A stretch of 63,062 nucleotides of DNA from Bacteroidota bacterium. Its GTDB lineage: Bacteria > Bacteroidota > Bacteroidia > B-17B0 > Aurantibacillaceae. The notes beneath the pieces are model-generated. The model had not been told where the DNA came from. It ran no database searches and worked only from the letters and a program-made list of their open reading frames with translations. The position numbers and the translations under genes were made by a program. Where the stretch lies: positions 1 to 63,062 of the forward strand of contig JAJONO010000031.1 of NCBI GenBank assembly GCA_021323535.1. The letters run 5' to 3'. Shown here one piece after another: positions 42,862 to 53,900 of this stretch (position 1 is the first letter of the stretch; each line of letters starts with the position of its first letter).

Positions 42862-43446
42862 ATGAAAAATCAGGTTTACGCTTTTAAGAGTGCTTCGAGG
42901 TATGCATTCATTATTTTACTTATCACATTAGGAACGTCAATTTCAAGGGCTCAGATCCTCACTCTTGACGAACTGATTGAAATGCCAACCATATCCCAGG
43001 AAAAAATTGAAACTAACCTGGAAAGTAAAGGTTGGAAAACCCGTAATGTTGAATATGTAACGGATAGTAATCTTGTAAGAAGAAGCTGGATGATCGATAA
43101 CAAATACAATACTCTTAAATCTTATGTTCAGCTTTATGACTTTCTTAAAGACAATGAAGAGAATACTATTTCATACCAGTTTTCGGACCGTAAAGCTTAC
43201 GACGAATTTAAAGAACTTATGAAAAAGACAGGTTTTAAGGAAATTTCTAAACCTAAAAAGAAGAAAAAGAAAAAAAATGAGGATAAAAACATTTATAAGG
43301 AAAAGGAAGATCTTTATTATTCTGAAAAGAAAAACTCGCTTATCTCTTTAAAAGAAGTGTTTGTTTATGGTATGAACACTTTCGTATTATACTCCTACAA
43401 AGCCAGCTCCCGTACGGCCAAAGATATTATGGCGAAAGAAAAATAG
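42862..43446 (+). CDS. Hypothetical secreted protein, tandem paralogue 2
   Basis: 194 residues; signal peptide region FIILLITLGTSISRAQ. It shares QILTLDELIEMPTIS, GWKTRNVEYVTDSNLVRRSWM, NTLKSYVQLYDF, ISYQFSDRKAYDE, KKKKKKKNEDKN and YYSEKKNSLISLKEVFVYGMNTF with the gene 44 nt upstream. The two lysine-rich stretches are in the same place. No family recognised. The pair is likely one transcript and one duplicated function. Confidence 0.7.
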   Translation: MKNQVYAFKSASRYAFIILLITLGTSISRAQILTLDELIEMPTISQEKIETNLESKGWKTRNVEYVTDSNLVRRSWMIDNKYNTLKSYVQLYDFLKDNEENTISYQFSDRKAYDEFKELMKKTGFKEISKPKKKKKKKNEDKNIYKEKEDLYYSEKKNSLISLKEVFVYGMNTFVLYSYKASSRTAKDIMAKEK

Positions 43447-43481
43447 TGCAAAACTATTAACAGGCCATTCATTTAATTTTA

Positions 43482-43489
43482 TATTTTTG
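43482..43489 (+). promoter_or_regulatory. -7 box (TATTTTTG) of the SnoaL-like gene
   Basis: TATTTTTG fits TAnnTTTG and ends 12 nt before the ATG at 43502, implying a very short leader. Confidence 0.4.
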
Positions 43490-43501
43490 GTTACTATAAA
43501 C

Positions 43502-43861
43502 ATGAGGCCAAAAGAAATTGTAAAGCAATGGGTGGACGTTTTTAATACCGCAGACGCCGACGCTCTCGCAGAATTTTATACCAGCAATGCCACTAACCAC
43601 CAGGTGGCAAATGAACCTTTTACCGGTAAAGAAGCTATAAGAACCATGTTTAGAAATGAATTTGCTCAGGCAAACATGGTTTGTATCATTGAAAATATTT
43701 TCGAAGATGGAAACTGGGCAATACTTGAATGGAAGGCCCCTGACGGATTAAGAGGCTGTGGCTTTTTTGAATTCGAAAACGAAAAAATTAAATTTCAGAG
43801 AGGGTACTGGGATAAATTATCATTTTTAAGAATACACAAACTACCTTTTCCAACCGAATAA
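43502..43861 (+). CDS. SnoaL/NTF2-like small protein
   Basis: 119 residues from ATG 43502; the frame's TTG at 43487 overlaps the -7 box and is not a likely start. The opening KEIVKQWVDVFNTADADALAEFYTSNA, then PFTGKEAIRTMFRNEFA and a beta-rich C half ending GYWDKLSFLRIHKLPFP, is the pattern of the SnoaL-like polyketide cyclase/NTF2 fold, a cone with a hydrophobic pocket. It may be an isomerase, cyclase or binding protein. It is followed after 1 nt by the lipoprotein gene. Confidence 0.8.
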   Translation: MRPKEIVKQWVDVFNTADADALAEFYTSNATNHQVANEPFTGKEAIRTMFRNEFAQANMVCIIENIFEDGNWAILEWKAPDGLRGCGFFEFENEKIKFQRGYWDKLSFLRIHKLPFPTE

Positions 43862-43862
43862 C

Positions 43863-44933
43863 ATGAAAATAAAAATCGTTATATTAAGTCTGCTTTTAAT
43901 TGCCGTAAGTTGCAAGAATAAGAAAACCGAAGAGGAAGAACTTCCATATGTTACCACTGGCAACCCGCCGCCACCGGCCGACCTGAACAATACACTTGGG
44001 TTTAAAATGCTGAAACGCATCTGCGCCATCTGGAGCGGGCCGGTTACCTCTACTACCCCACTCGGCGGATATCCGGAGTGGATCGTTGATTTCAGACCAA
44101 TTTCCGAAAATCAGGTTTCTGCAAAGAATGAACTGGACACTTTAAATGATATTCACATGTCGTTTTTCGTGGCCCTTTATAACAACCAGTATAAAGTAGC
44201 TTTTCGGAATGGAGGTTCTTTCGCAGGAAATAAACGTGTATCATATTTTCTTGCCGACAGTATCTATGAGAGCGGAAACTATGGATTTTATCGTTTTTCT
44301 GAAGTACTTAAAGGAAGAAAACGTGCTTTTACCGATGTGATCTTTAAAGCAGATAGTTTATACATTAAATCTTATACGAATAAATATAATACACAAACAA
44401 ATTCAACACCTCATATGGTTTGGAGCGCCAAGATGAGAGATACTTCATCTGCTGTGCCGGCAAGAAACAATTTCATGTTTCCGAAAAAGACATTAACCAA
44501 GGATTTTACAACCACATTCAATGGCCAGACTGAAGCCATTTATTTTAACACAACCACCGAGCCATATCCCGAAAGCGCTCAGCCTTATCTTGGTCAAACC
44601 AGCGCCACGTATTCTTTTGCTGCCGGCTACACACCTGTTCCAACGAAGAAAGTTTTCCTGATCATCACCACTCAACCTTTATTCAATGGAATGATGTTCA
44701 TGCCGCAGAACTTAAAATTCAGATCGCGTTACGTGATACTTGCAGCAAACGATAACAGTTATACATTCAACTACATGCATCCCGGTACATATTACTACTA
44801 TGCCTTCTACGACAATGATGGAAATAATATGGCCAATCCTGGCGACTGGATCAGCACTACGAATACAACGTTTACTTTAGGTAATCAATCTACTGTAGTC
44901 ACAGGCACACAAATTAATTTTACGCTTCCATGA
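43863..44933 (+). CDS. Hypothetical lipoprotein
   Basis: 356 residues. Lipoprotein signal MKIKIVILSLLLIAVSC, then an acidic stretch (KKTEEEE) and a mature part rich in Tyr, Asn and Thr, probably beta-rich. Two features stand out: SAKMRDTSSAVPARNNFMFP near residue 200 and an ending with a run of Thr/Ser (STTNTTFTLGNQSTVVTGTQ). No family recognised. It is placed between the SnoaL-like and DinB-like genes with very short spacing (1 nt; 4-nt ATGA overlap), so the three are probably one unit. Confidence 0.65.
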   Translation: MKIKIVILSLLLIAVSCKNKKTEEEELPYVTTGNPPPPADLNNTLGFKMLKRICAIWSGPVTSTTPLGGYPEWIVDFRPISENQVSAKNELDTLNDIHMSFFVALYNNQYKVAFRNGGSFAGNKRVSYFLADSIYESGNYGFYRFSEVLKGRKRAFTDVIFKADSLYIKSYTNKYNTQTNSTPHMVWSAKMRDTSSAVPARNNFMFPKKTLTKDFTTTFNGQTEAIYFNTTTEPYPESAQPYLGQTSATYSFAAGYTPVPTKKVFLIITTQPLFNGMMFMPQNLKFRSRYVILAANDNSYTFNYMHPGTYYYYAFYDNDGNNMANPGDWISTTNTTFTLGNQSTVVTGTQINFTLP

Positions 44934-45373
44934 TACAACAGGCTATTGAAAGAATGCAGTATTTGTGCGACACAATTCCTGCTTTACTTTTAAATATGGA
45001 CGAAGAAGAGTTTTCGAAAAAACCAGCACCTGGGAAATGGAGTAAAAAAGAAATTCTGGGACATTTGATCGATAGCGCTGCCAACAATCACCAGCGTTTT
45101 GTACGTGTACAGTTTGAAGAAACTCCACTCATAAAATATGATCAGGATAATTGGGTAAAATACAGCTCGCATCAGAATATAGATCGTGAAAAAGTCATTG
45201 CTTTCTGGGCGCAGCATAACAAATATCTTATCGAAATTATAAAGAACATTCCTAGATCTGCTCTTTCACGAACATGTCATTGCGGCGATGAACAACCTGT
45301 TACGCTTGAGTTCATTATTATTGATTATGTAAGGCACCAGGAATATCATTTGAAGCAGATTGTAGTGTATTAA
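44930..45373 (+). CDS. DinB-like/DUF664-type four-helix protein
   Basis: 147 residues. The DinB fold shows in APGKWSKKEILGHLIDSAANNHQRF (helix with the first His ligands), KVIAFWAQHNKYLIEII and YVRHQEYHLKQIV (last His ligands). These proteins form a metal-binding helical bundle and include thiol transferases (bacillithiol-type) and others. The reaction cannot be assigned. The ATG overlaps the lipoprotein stop by 4 nt (ATGA). Confidence 0.82.
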   Translation: MIQQAIERMQYLCDTIPALLLNMDEEEFSKKPAPGKWSKKEILGHLIDSAANNHQRFVRVQFEETPLIKYDQDNWVKYSSHQNIDREKVIAFWAQHNKYLIEIIKNIPRSALSRTCHCGDEQPVTLEFIIIDYVRHQEYHLKQIVVY

Positions 45374-45829
45374 TTTATTTCGAAAACATTCAACCCCTTC
45401 AGGGTTGTACGAAAAAACGTTGTTTTTTCTATTCACATTTAATCCCTCCGGGATTGTATACAAGACCTACCTGTAATATTCTAATGACCAATTATTACAT
45501 CATTGTCCTATCTATTTTCATCTTTAGCTTCGTGATTCAACTCCGAAGGGGTTAATATAAACCGTAACAATGGAATTGTTCACATTTAATCCCTCCGGGA
45601 TTGTATACGAAAGATCCTTATACTACTTTAAGCCCCTTATTACATTGCTGTTCTATTTAACGCATAATAGCCTACCACCTGGAATGCAGGTAAGAGATGT
45701 CTTATGTTTTGACAAATCCTTGTATGAGAATCATTCCTTTTCTTATTTCCAACTCCGAAGGAGTTGAACGTGAATAGTAACAATGAAATTGTTACGAACC
45801 AACCCTGAAGGGGTTGAATGTGTAATTGA
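45374..45829. repeat. 456-nt gene-free cluster of short palindromes (REP-like)
   Basis: Six related palindromes lie here: CAACCCCTTCAGGGTTG (45391-45407), AATCCCTCCGGGATT (45441-45455), AACTCCGAAGGGGTT (45539-45553), AATCCCTCCGGGATT again (45588-45602), CAACTCCGAAGGAGTTG (45750-45766) and CAACCCTGAAGGGGTTG (45800-45816). A 30-bp direct repeat is perfect at 45432-45461 and 45579-45608. AATTGTT-type palindromes also occur (GTAACAATGAAATTGTTAC near 45778). No convincing gene; the 65-codon frame here overlaps the palindromes. The set looks like the REP-type repeats mobilised by RAYT transposases, but no such transposase is in the window. Confidence 0.8.
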
Positions 45830-47935
45830 TCAAATCCTCACCCCAATCACACAAACATCATCGAGTTGCTCGAGGTTACCTTTCCACGAATTGAATTCAC
45901 TTTCGAGGAGCTCTTTTTGTTTTTGAAGAGGTTGGGATGAAACAGAAAATAAAAATTCTTCCAGTTGTTTGTATTTGAATTTCTTCCCTTTTGGTCCGCC
46001 AAACTGGTCGGCATAACCATCGGTAAAAGAATAAACAGTATCGTTTTTTTGAAGCTCAACTTTTTGTTGCGTAAATTTCTGTTCCACCGAATGGCTATAA
46101 CCAACAGGAATTTTATCTGCTTTCAGAATCATCATTTCATTGCCTCTTTTGATCCACACAGGATTATTTGCGGCGCCTGCCAGAAGCTCTGTTCTGTTTT
46201 TATTAATGCGGCAAACAGTCATATCCATTCCATCTTTATTTTCACCTGCAATTCCTTTTTGTTTTAAGGAAGCGATTATCTTTTCGCGAAGAGCTGTTAG
46301 TATTTCCCGAGGTTCGAGAATATTTTTCTCAAGTACCACTTCAGTGAGAAGCGACGTGGCCAGCATGCTCATGAATCCACCCGGCACGCCATGTCCGGTA
46401 CAGTCTACAGTTGCATAAAAAGTGTATCCGTCTTTTTCACAGCACCAGTAAAAATCACCGCTCACAATATCCTTTGGTTTGAAGAGCACAAAACTATCTC
46501 CTACAATTGATCTGAATTCATCTTCGGCAGGTAAAATGGCCCGCTGAATCTTCTGGGCATAATTAATACTGTCAATGATTTCTTTATTCTGATGCTCCAC
46601 AATTTGTTTTTGCTGAAGCACCTCTTCATTTTTAAGATTGAGCTTACGGTTCCCTTTTCTTACTTCCAGGTACATTTTTGTTGCCACGCCAAGAAGGCCA
46701 AGTAATAAAATTGTACCAATGATAAATATTTTTCTCTCACGGTCCTTGTAATCGAGATCCTTTTGAAGAGAGTTGTTTTTCAGATTTGCTTCGGCAATTT
46801 CTTTCGACTTCTTTTCATTCTGATAAATGGCCTCCATTTCCGCGGTTTGCTCAGCCACATCTTTTTTATGTAATGCTTCCTGTATCTCAATGATCTCATC
46901 ATCGCATTGGATAAGTTTTTCGGAATTCCTTTTCACTTTTAAGAAATCCCTCATTCTAAAAAGTATATCGAGCCTGGATTTTTTGTCGTTTGTAGGACGT
47001 GAAATCAGCTCAGCCTCCATGATACATTTTTCAGCTTTATCTAATTGTTTTAAGCGGAGATAAATTGTGGTTACATTAGCCAATGAGGTTGCCAGTGCAA
47101 GTTCTCTGCCCTTTAGTTGTCTTTTCAGTTCTATGGATTTTAGATAAACGTCGAGAGCTTTCTGGTCCTGATTCGTTTTTTCATACAGCAGGGCAAGGCT
47201 GTTATAGTTGGATGCGAGAAGCGCGGGTATATTCGATTTTTCGGCGCCTGCAATAGAGAGTTTAAAGTACTTTTCCGCTGAATCGTATTGCTTGCGATCC
47301 CGGTAAAGCACGCCAATCTGTCGGTAATTACTGATCATTTTGTTCTCGGCATCATCATTTTTAATTAGCAAAGCCTTATAAGCGATTTTTGCCTTTTCAA
47401 AATACTCGAAAGCTTTTAGCGAATTATCGTATTTTTTAAAAAGCGTTCCCATCTGGCTCGTCACAAAAAATTTTTCTTCCGGGTAATTATCACTTTTATT
47501 GAGCACTTCTATGTAAATAGACAAGGCTTTGTCAAGCATGTTGGCTTCTACATAAACATCTGCTATAAATCTTTGGGAGCGATTAGCCATTTGAGGTTTA
47601 TTCAGTTTGGTAAAGATGTCACTGGCCTCTCTGAACTTTTTTACGGCTGTGCCGGAATCGTTAAGTATTTGCACATCCTGTTTGCCGGTGAGCATTAATA
47701 ACATAGCCGCCTGTTCTCTTTTTCCGGTTTCCCTGAAAACATTGATGGCGGCGTTAAGATTTTTGATGGCGCTTTTTGAAGAATCCCTGTAAATCTTTTC
47801 AACCCGGTTAAGTACCACATCGTAATCACGTTCGGTAATATCTCCAAAAGTTTTATACAGATTAGGATTCTGACAATAATGTGTTCGTACAGATAAAAGA
47901 AGAAAAGCAAAAAGTAAGATTTTAAAGGGCTTCAC
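45830..47935 (-). CDS. TPR-containing SpoIIE-family serine phosphatase
   Basis: 701 residues. Signal peptide (FKILLFAFLLLSVRTHYCQ), a TPR solenoid of about 320 residues (LARGYF-type units such as IAGAEKSNIPALLASNYNS), a coiled coil from about 365, a membrane segment near 400 (IFIIGTILLLGLLGVATKMY), then the SpoIIE/PP2C domain: VDCTGHGVPGGFMS, DGMDMTV, FTDGYADQFGG and LDDVCVIGVRI. Metal-binding Asp residues are present. The gene follows the giant GAF phosphatase gene by 6 nt on the same strand, and their catalytic domains are clearly paralogous, as is the one at 31273-33231. Confidence 0.9.
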   Translation of the reverse strand: MKPFKILLFAFLLLSVRTHYCQNPNLYKTFGDITERDYDVVLNRVEKIYRDSSKSAIKNLNAAINVFRETGKREQAAMLLMLTGKQDVQILNDSGTAVKKFREASDIFTKLNKPQMANRSQRFIADVYVEANMLDKALSIYIEVLNKSDNYPEEKFFVTSQMGTLFKKYDNSLKAFEYFEKAKIAYKALLIKNDDAENKMISNYRQIGVLYRDRKQYDSAEKYFKLSIAGAEKSNIPALLASNYNSLALLYEKTNQDQKALDVYLKSIELKRQLKGRELALATSLANVTTIYLRLKQLDKAEKCIMEAELISRPTNDKKSRLDILFRMRDFLKVKRNSEKLIQCDDEIIEIQEALHKKDVAEQTAEMEAIYQNEKKSKEIAEANLKNNSLQKDLDYKDRERKIFIIGTILLLGLLGVATKMYLEVRKGNRKLNLKNEEVLQQKQIVEHQNKEIIDSINYAQKIQRAILPAEDEFRSIVGDSFVLFKPKDIVSGDFYWCCEKDGYTFYATVDCTGHGVPGGFMSMLATSLLTEVVLEKNILEPREILTALREKIIASLKQKGIAGENKDGMDMTVCRINKNRTELLAGAANNPVWIKRGNEMMILKADKIPVGYSHSVEQKFTQQKVELQKNDTVYSFTDGYADQFGGPKGKKFKYKQLEEFLFSVSSQPLQKQKELLESEFNSWKGNLEQLDDVCVIGVRI

Positions 47936-47941
47936 AATGTA

Positions 47942-50900
47942 CTATATTTTCACGCCAATTACACAAACGTCGTCGATCTGCTCCAGCGAACCTTTCCAGG
48001 CTTCAAATGTAGAGTCAAGGATCTGTTTCTGTTCTGTCATTGGTTTGTCACAAATACTTAGCACTTTTTCCTTGAAATTTTTGAATTTGAATTTCTTTCC
48101 ATTGCCGCCGCCAAACTGGTCGGCATAACCATCGGTCAGAAGATAAATCGTATCGCCGGGTAACACATCGATCTCGGTAAGATCAAATCGTTTTCCATCT
48201 GTTGAATGCCCACCGATAGAGAATTTGTTCGGACGGTACTCAATGATCTCTTTATTTCTTACTAGTAAGAGCGGACGATGAGCGCCCGAATACTGTAATT
48301 TATTTTTTGTTTTGTAGTAAGCACAAAGTGCAATATCCATACCATCATTGGCCGAAGCTTCAGAACTTTTTTTGATCAGTTGAACCAAACGCTCATCAAT
48401 TGCGGTTAACGCGGCAGCAGGGTCGTAGATCTTCTGATCGTTTACGACTTTGTACATGATATCGCTGCAAATTAACGACATGAAAGCTCCTGGCACACCA
48501 TGCCCGGTACAATCAGCGGCTGCAAACACCGTAGTTCCGTTTTCGAAATGATCGAACCAGTAAAAGTCGCCCGATACAATATCCTTAGGTTTGTAAAGAA
48601 TGAAACTGTCGGTAAAATTGCGATTAAATTCATCAATATTAGGAGCAATAGCTTGCTGAATTTTTTTCGCGTATTTGATACTGTCGGTAATATCCTTGTT
48701 CTTTTCCTCAATGATCGCTTTTTGCTTATGAACCTCGGCTGTGCGTTCCTCCACTTTTACTTCCAGATTCTGATATAGGCTGGCGTTATCGAGCGCGATA
48801 GCAATAGACAGCGCCATGTTCTTGAGAATGTTAACGTGAAAATCCTGGAACGCATTTTTAGTAAAGCACTGCGCCGTTACAACGCCAATCTTTTTCTCTT
48901 TGGTATAAAGCGGTAAATAAATAAGCGATTCAGGAAGTTCACCTACAATTGATTTTTTAAGATGATTGGTATACTTGATATAATCTTTCTGATGATCGTT
49001 AATGATCACTTCAAGATCTTTTTCGAAACACATCACGGCGTAACGTTCTTTATCGTTAAGCGATACTTCAACATACGGAAGCTTCTCCCCTTTTTCAATA
49101 AAGCCGGAGAATCCGATAGTCTGATTTTGTTCGTTATACAAACCTATACCGAATGATTCGGCATTAAGTATAGATCTTACATTTTCATAAACTTTAGATA
49201 CAATGGTTTCTACCGAAAGTGATGAAGCAATGGCTTTAGCGATCTCAGCGGAAAGTTTTACGTCGTTAAAGTTTTTCTCAAGTAATTCTTTTTGTTTGGT
49301 AACTTCTTTGGTACGTTCTGCTACCATATCCTCCATGTTCTGATACAGGAAGGCATTGTCAATAGCGATGGCAACATATACAGCAAGATTCTTGAGGATC
49401 TGAACATGATAATCGGTATAAGCGTTGCTTTTGGTACTTTGTACTGTAATAACACCAATTACTTTTTCTTTAAGAACCATTGGAAGGTAAATAACTGATT
49501 GTGTATCGAGGCCCGCAAACATCTGTGGTTTTACTTTGCCAACATAGGATTCGACTTCGCCTTTAAAATCGTTGATGATGATATCGCGATTGTCATTATA
49601 ACAGAGATAGGTGAGTTTATCTTTCTCCGTAATATCATAAACCATGGCCGAAAATTTGTCTTCCCCTTCAATGAAAAGAGGATAAACAATTTTCTTCGTG
49701 TCTTTGTTGTAGAGTCCAACCCCAAAACACACCGCGTCCATAAGACTTGTGATCTTGGCATACACCTTATCAATGATCTCTTCAACAGATAAGGTAGATG
49801 TAATGTCGTTACCGATTTTGGTAAGCGTACGCTGATCTTCGAATGTTTTTTCGAGCTGATCTTTTTGTTTGATTACCTCTAACGTTCTTTCCTTCACCTT
49901 TTCTTCGAGATTCTGGTAAAGATTCGCGTTATCGAGGGCGATACCAATTGATACCGCAAGATTTTTTAAGATGTTGAATTGGTATTCTGAATACGCATTT
50001 GGCTCAAAACTCTGTACGGTGAACACACCTATAATTTTTCCTTTTGCGTAAAGAGGAATGTATGCGATCGATGTAGAGTCTTTACCCGACACCGGTGCTT
50101 TCATACCCGAAATATATTTCTTGTACTCTTTTGAATAATCGTTAATTAAAATTTCAACTTCGTTAGTGAAGCAATATGCAGCAAGCCTGTTAGGATCGTT
50201 TGCGAGGTAAGCAAAATCTTCCATGACCTGGTCGTTCTCCACAAATCCTTTGAACTCCAGATTTTTATTGGCAGGATTATAAACACCAATACCAAACATG
50301 GTAGCATCCATCAGCTTATTTACATTTTCATATAATTTGCTGTTAATGGTTTCAACCGATAAAGACGCGCTGATATCTTCCGCTATCTGGCTCAACAACC
50401 TCGTATTTTCGTAGGCTGTGGTGATCTCATCGGTTCGCTCTTTTACACGCTCCTCCATTCCTGAATAAAGGGAAGCATTATCTAAAGCGATAGCCGTGTA
50501 AAGCGCCAGATTTTTTAATAACTGGAGGTGATAATCGTTATAAGCGTGTGGCACATAACTCTGAACAGTAATTACGCCAATCCTTTTATTATTTTGTGTT
50601 AGAGGAATGTAAAGAATTGATTCCGTATTTTTTCCCGGAAGCGAATTACGTGTGGCCACTTTATTGCTTTTCACAAATTCTTCTGTGAAATTCTGGATCA
50701 CAATTTCTTTTTGTGTCTGGAAACAAATCACGGCAGGACGGCCACTATCACTTAAAGCGTAACTGTAATCGTCGAGCCTGTTGGCTTCTTCAATAGCCCC
50801 TCTGAACCATACCCTGTCTGACTCCTGGTCATAGATACCAATACCAAACATGGTAGCATCCATTAACTTATTGATACGGTTATAGACTTTACTGATGATT

Positions 50901-53900
50901 TCTTCAATGGAGAACGTTGTCGAAATTTCTTGTCCGATCTCACTTACGAGGCGGGTGTTTTCGAAAGTTTTCTCGATCTGTTCTTTTTGTTTTACAACCT
51001 CCGAAGTACGTTCGTTCACTTTCTCTTCCATATTCTGGTAAAGAGCCGCGTTATCGAGCGCAATACCAATGGAAATAGCCAGGTTCTTTAAAATATTAAG
51101 CTGGTAAGCAGAGTAAGCGTCTTTCTCCAGACTCTGAACAGTAAGAACACCGATGGTACTTTCTTTAGAAACTATAGGTAAATAAATGATGGAAACATTC
51201 TGGTTACCAAGAATTGGATTTTTCGTTTCTTTAAGATACCGGGTATATTCAACAGCAAAATTATTAATAACAATATCTTCTTTCCTGTTAAAACAAATAC
51301 AACCCAGCCTTTCTTCATTCGATACTTCCATAGCGAAATCGTCAAGCCTGGCGCCATTCTCAATAAACCCTTTGAATTCGAGACATTGGTTCTGCGGATT
51401 AAAAATGGCGATCCCGAAAGTTTCGGCTTTCATTAACACGTTAATGTTTTTGTAAACCGAAGAAATAATGGTTTGTACTGAAAGAGACGCGCTGATCTCT
51501 TTTGCGATCTCACTCAATAACTGAGTATCGTTGTAATTTTTTTCGATCTCGGCCGTGCGCTCATGAACCCTTTCTTCCATGTCGTTGTATAACGACGCGT
51601 TATCGATAGCGATGGCGGTATAAACGGCGAGACTTTTTATGAGTTGTAAATGATAATCGTTGTATGCATCCGGAACATAACTCTGAACCGTAAGTACGCC
51701 GATCTTTTTGTCGTTCTGTGTTACCGGAACATAAATAATAGATTCTGTAGCGTCGCCCTGTAAAACTTTAATGTCTGTGATCTTCTTGTTTTTTACAAAT
51801 TCTTCGCTGAAATTATTGATCACATATTCCTTCTGGTTGGTATAACACCATACGGCGGGACGTTCGGTTTGCGAAAGTGTATAAAAATATTCGTCGAGTT
51901 CTTTGCCATTCTCAATAACACCGCTGAAATTGATTCGTCCGCTTTCCCTGTCAAAAATACCTATACCAAACATAGTGGCATCCATAAGTTTATTTACACT
52001 GGTATAAACTTTACTGATGATCTCGCGGATAGAAAACGTACTTGAAATTTCTTTACCGATCTCACTCACGAGACGCGTGTTCTCGAACGTTTTTTCGATC
52101 TGTTCTTTTTGCTTTACAACTTCTTTGGTACGCTCGTTTACTTTTTCCTCCATGTTTTCATAGAGGTAAGCATTCTCAAGCGCGGTGGCTGTATAAGTAG
52201 CAAGTGTTTTTAAAATTTCGAGATGGTGTGGTTGGTAAGCGTGATACTGGAAACTCTGAACCGTGATAACGCCAATGAGTTTCTCTCCAATCATCATTGG
52301 TGTAAACATAAGGGAGTTTGGCATGTCGCCACTCACTACCCTGATCTGTTTTACATATTTGGTATATTCGGTTTTATTATCGTTCAGGAAAATATCCTTA
52401 CGGTTCTTGATGCACCAAACGGTGTAATTATTATCATCGGTTAAAGGAACAGTCATTACTTCATCGTAAAGCTCCCCCCTTTCCATTTCAAACTTATATT
52501 CAACCGAATTTGTTTCAGGCTTGTAGATACGTACCCCGAAACATTCAACCGACATAACTTCGTTGATACTGTGATATAATTTTTTGAAGATCTTACCGAG
52601 GTTCAGATTAGAAGTTATTTCCCTTCCAATTTCATTGATCTTTTTATTGATCTGATAAGCGCGTTCAATTTCTTCTTTGCTTTTAACGAGTTCCTGGGTT
52701 CTTTCTTCTACCTTTTGTTCCTGTTCCTCATACAGTTTTGCATTTTCAATAGCAATAGCGGTGTACGTGGCAAGGTTGCGGAAAATATTTAAATGGTAAT
52801 TCCCGTAAGCGTTCTTATTAAAACTCTGAACAGTGATAACACCTAAGAGACTATCTTTATATTTTAATGGAAGATAAATGATCGATTCTACATTTCGTCC
52901 CGCTTTTGGCTGGGCCGATTGTTTAATGTATTTACCGATTTCTGATTCAAAATCGTTGATGACAATTTCCTGTTCCTTGTTATAACAAACTACGGTAAGG
53001 CGGTTATTATCGGTGATATCGTACTTAATATCTTCAAATGTTTCACCGTCTTCGATATAAAGAGGGAAAATAATCGTGTCATCAGCTTTGTTGAATAAGC
53101 CGATCCCAAAACCTTTTGCATCCATTAACGAGTTTACACTTTTATAAACCGTGTTAACAATGGTAGCAACCGAGAGGCTTGAGATGATCTGCTGGCCCAC
53201 CTGGCTCATGACTGTGAGGCTGTTCGAAAAATTTTCGAGCTCCTTGGCACGTTCTTCGAGAATGGCTTTTTCGGCGGCCGACTGAAGTACGGTATTCTGA
53301 AGTTCGAAACTTTTAGAAAGCTGTTCGGTTTTTAAACTCCTTACATCTTCTTTGGCCTGGTGAAATATTTTGTAATATCTGAATGCTTCTGTAACATTTC
53401 CCTGTTGTTCATATAACTCAGCTAGTTTTTCGCTTGACTGGTAAACGGCTTCCTTTGATCCTATCTTCAATGATAAATCATACGCCATTTTGAGATACTC
53501 GATAGCTTTTGATATATCGTTTTTTTGAATGTACAGATAACCAATATTAGTGAGGTTTGTTGCTTCGCCTACTTTGAAAGAAACACGTCGGCGTATATCG
53601 AGACTTTTGTTATAATATTCTTCGGCCTTATCAAATTTCTTAAGGGCCGCATAGGTACGCCCCATTCCATCATAAGTGTATGCTTCAACCTGTATGGATT
53701 TTATTTCGTTAACAACTGTAAGACAATCTTCAAAATAATTAAGGGCCTTATCGTATTGTTTAAGATTGTAATAGGTTTCCCCTAATCCGTTCTGGATCTT
53801 CACCAGGCTGGATTTGTGATTGTGTTTACGGCAGAGTTTTTCTCCTTCGAGCAGGGCCTCAAGAGCTTTTTCATTCTGGTGAATCGTGTAGTATACCGTG

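Noticed and set aside
45432-45608. A possible CRISPR array from the repeated 30-bp unit
   Set aside because: Only two copies of the 30-bp unit, 117 nt apart, with the other repeats of different sequence; no cas genes.
45570-45767. A 65-codon frame in the palindrome cluster
   Set aside because: It runs through the palindromes and has no resemblance to a protein; typical chance frame in repeats.
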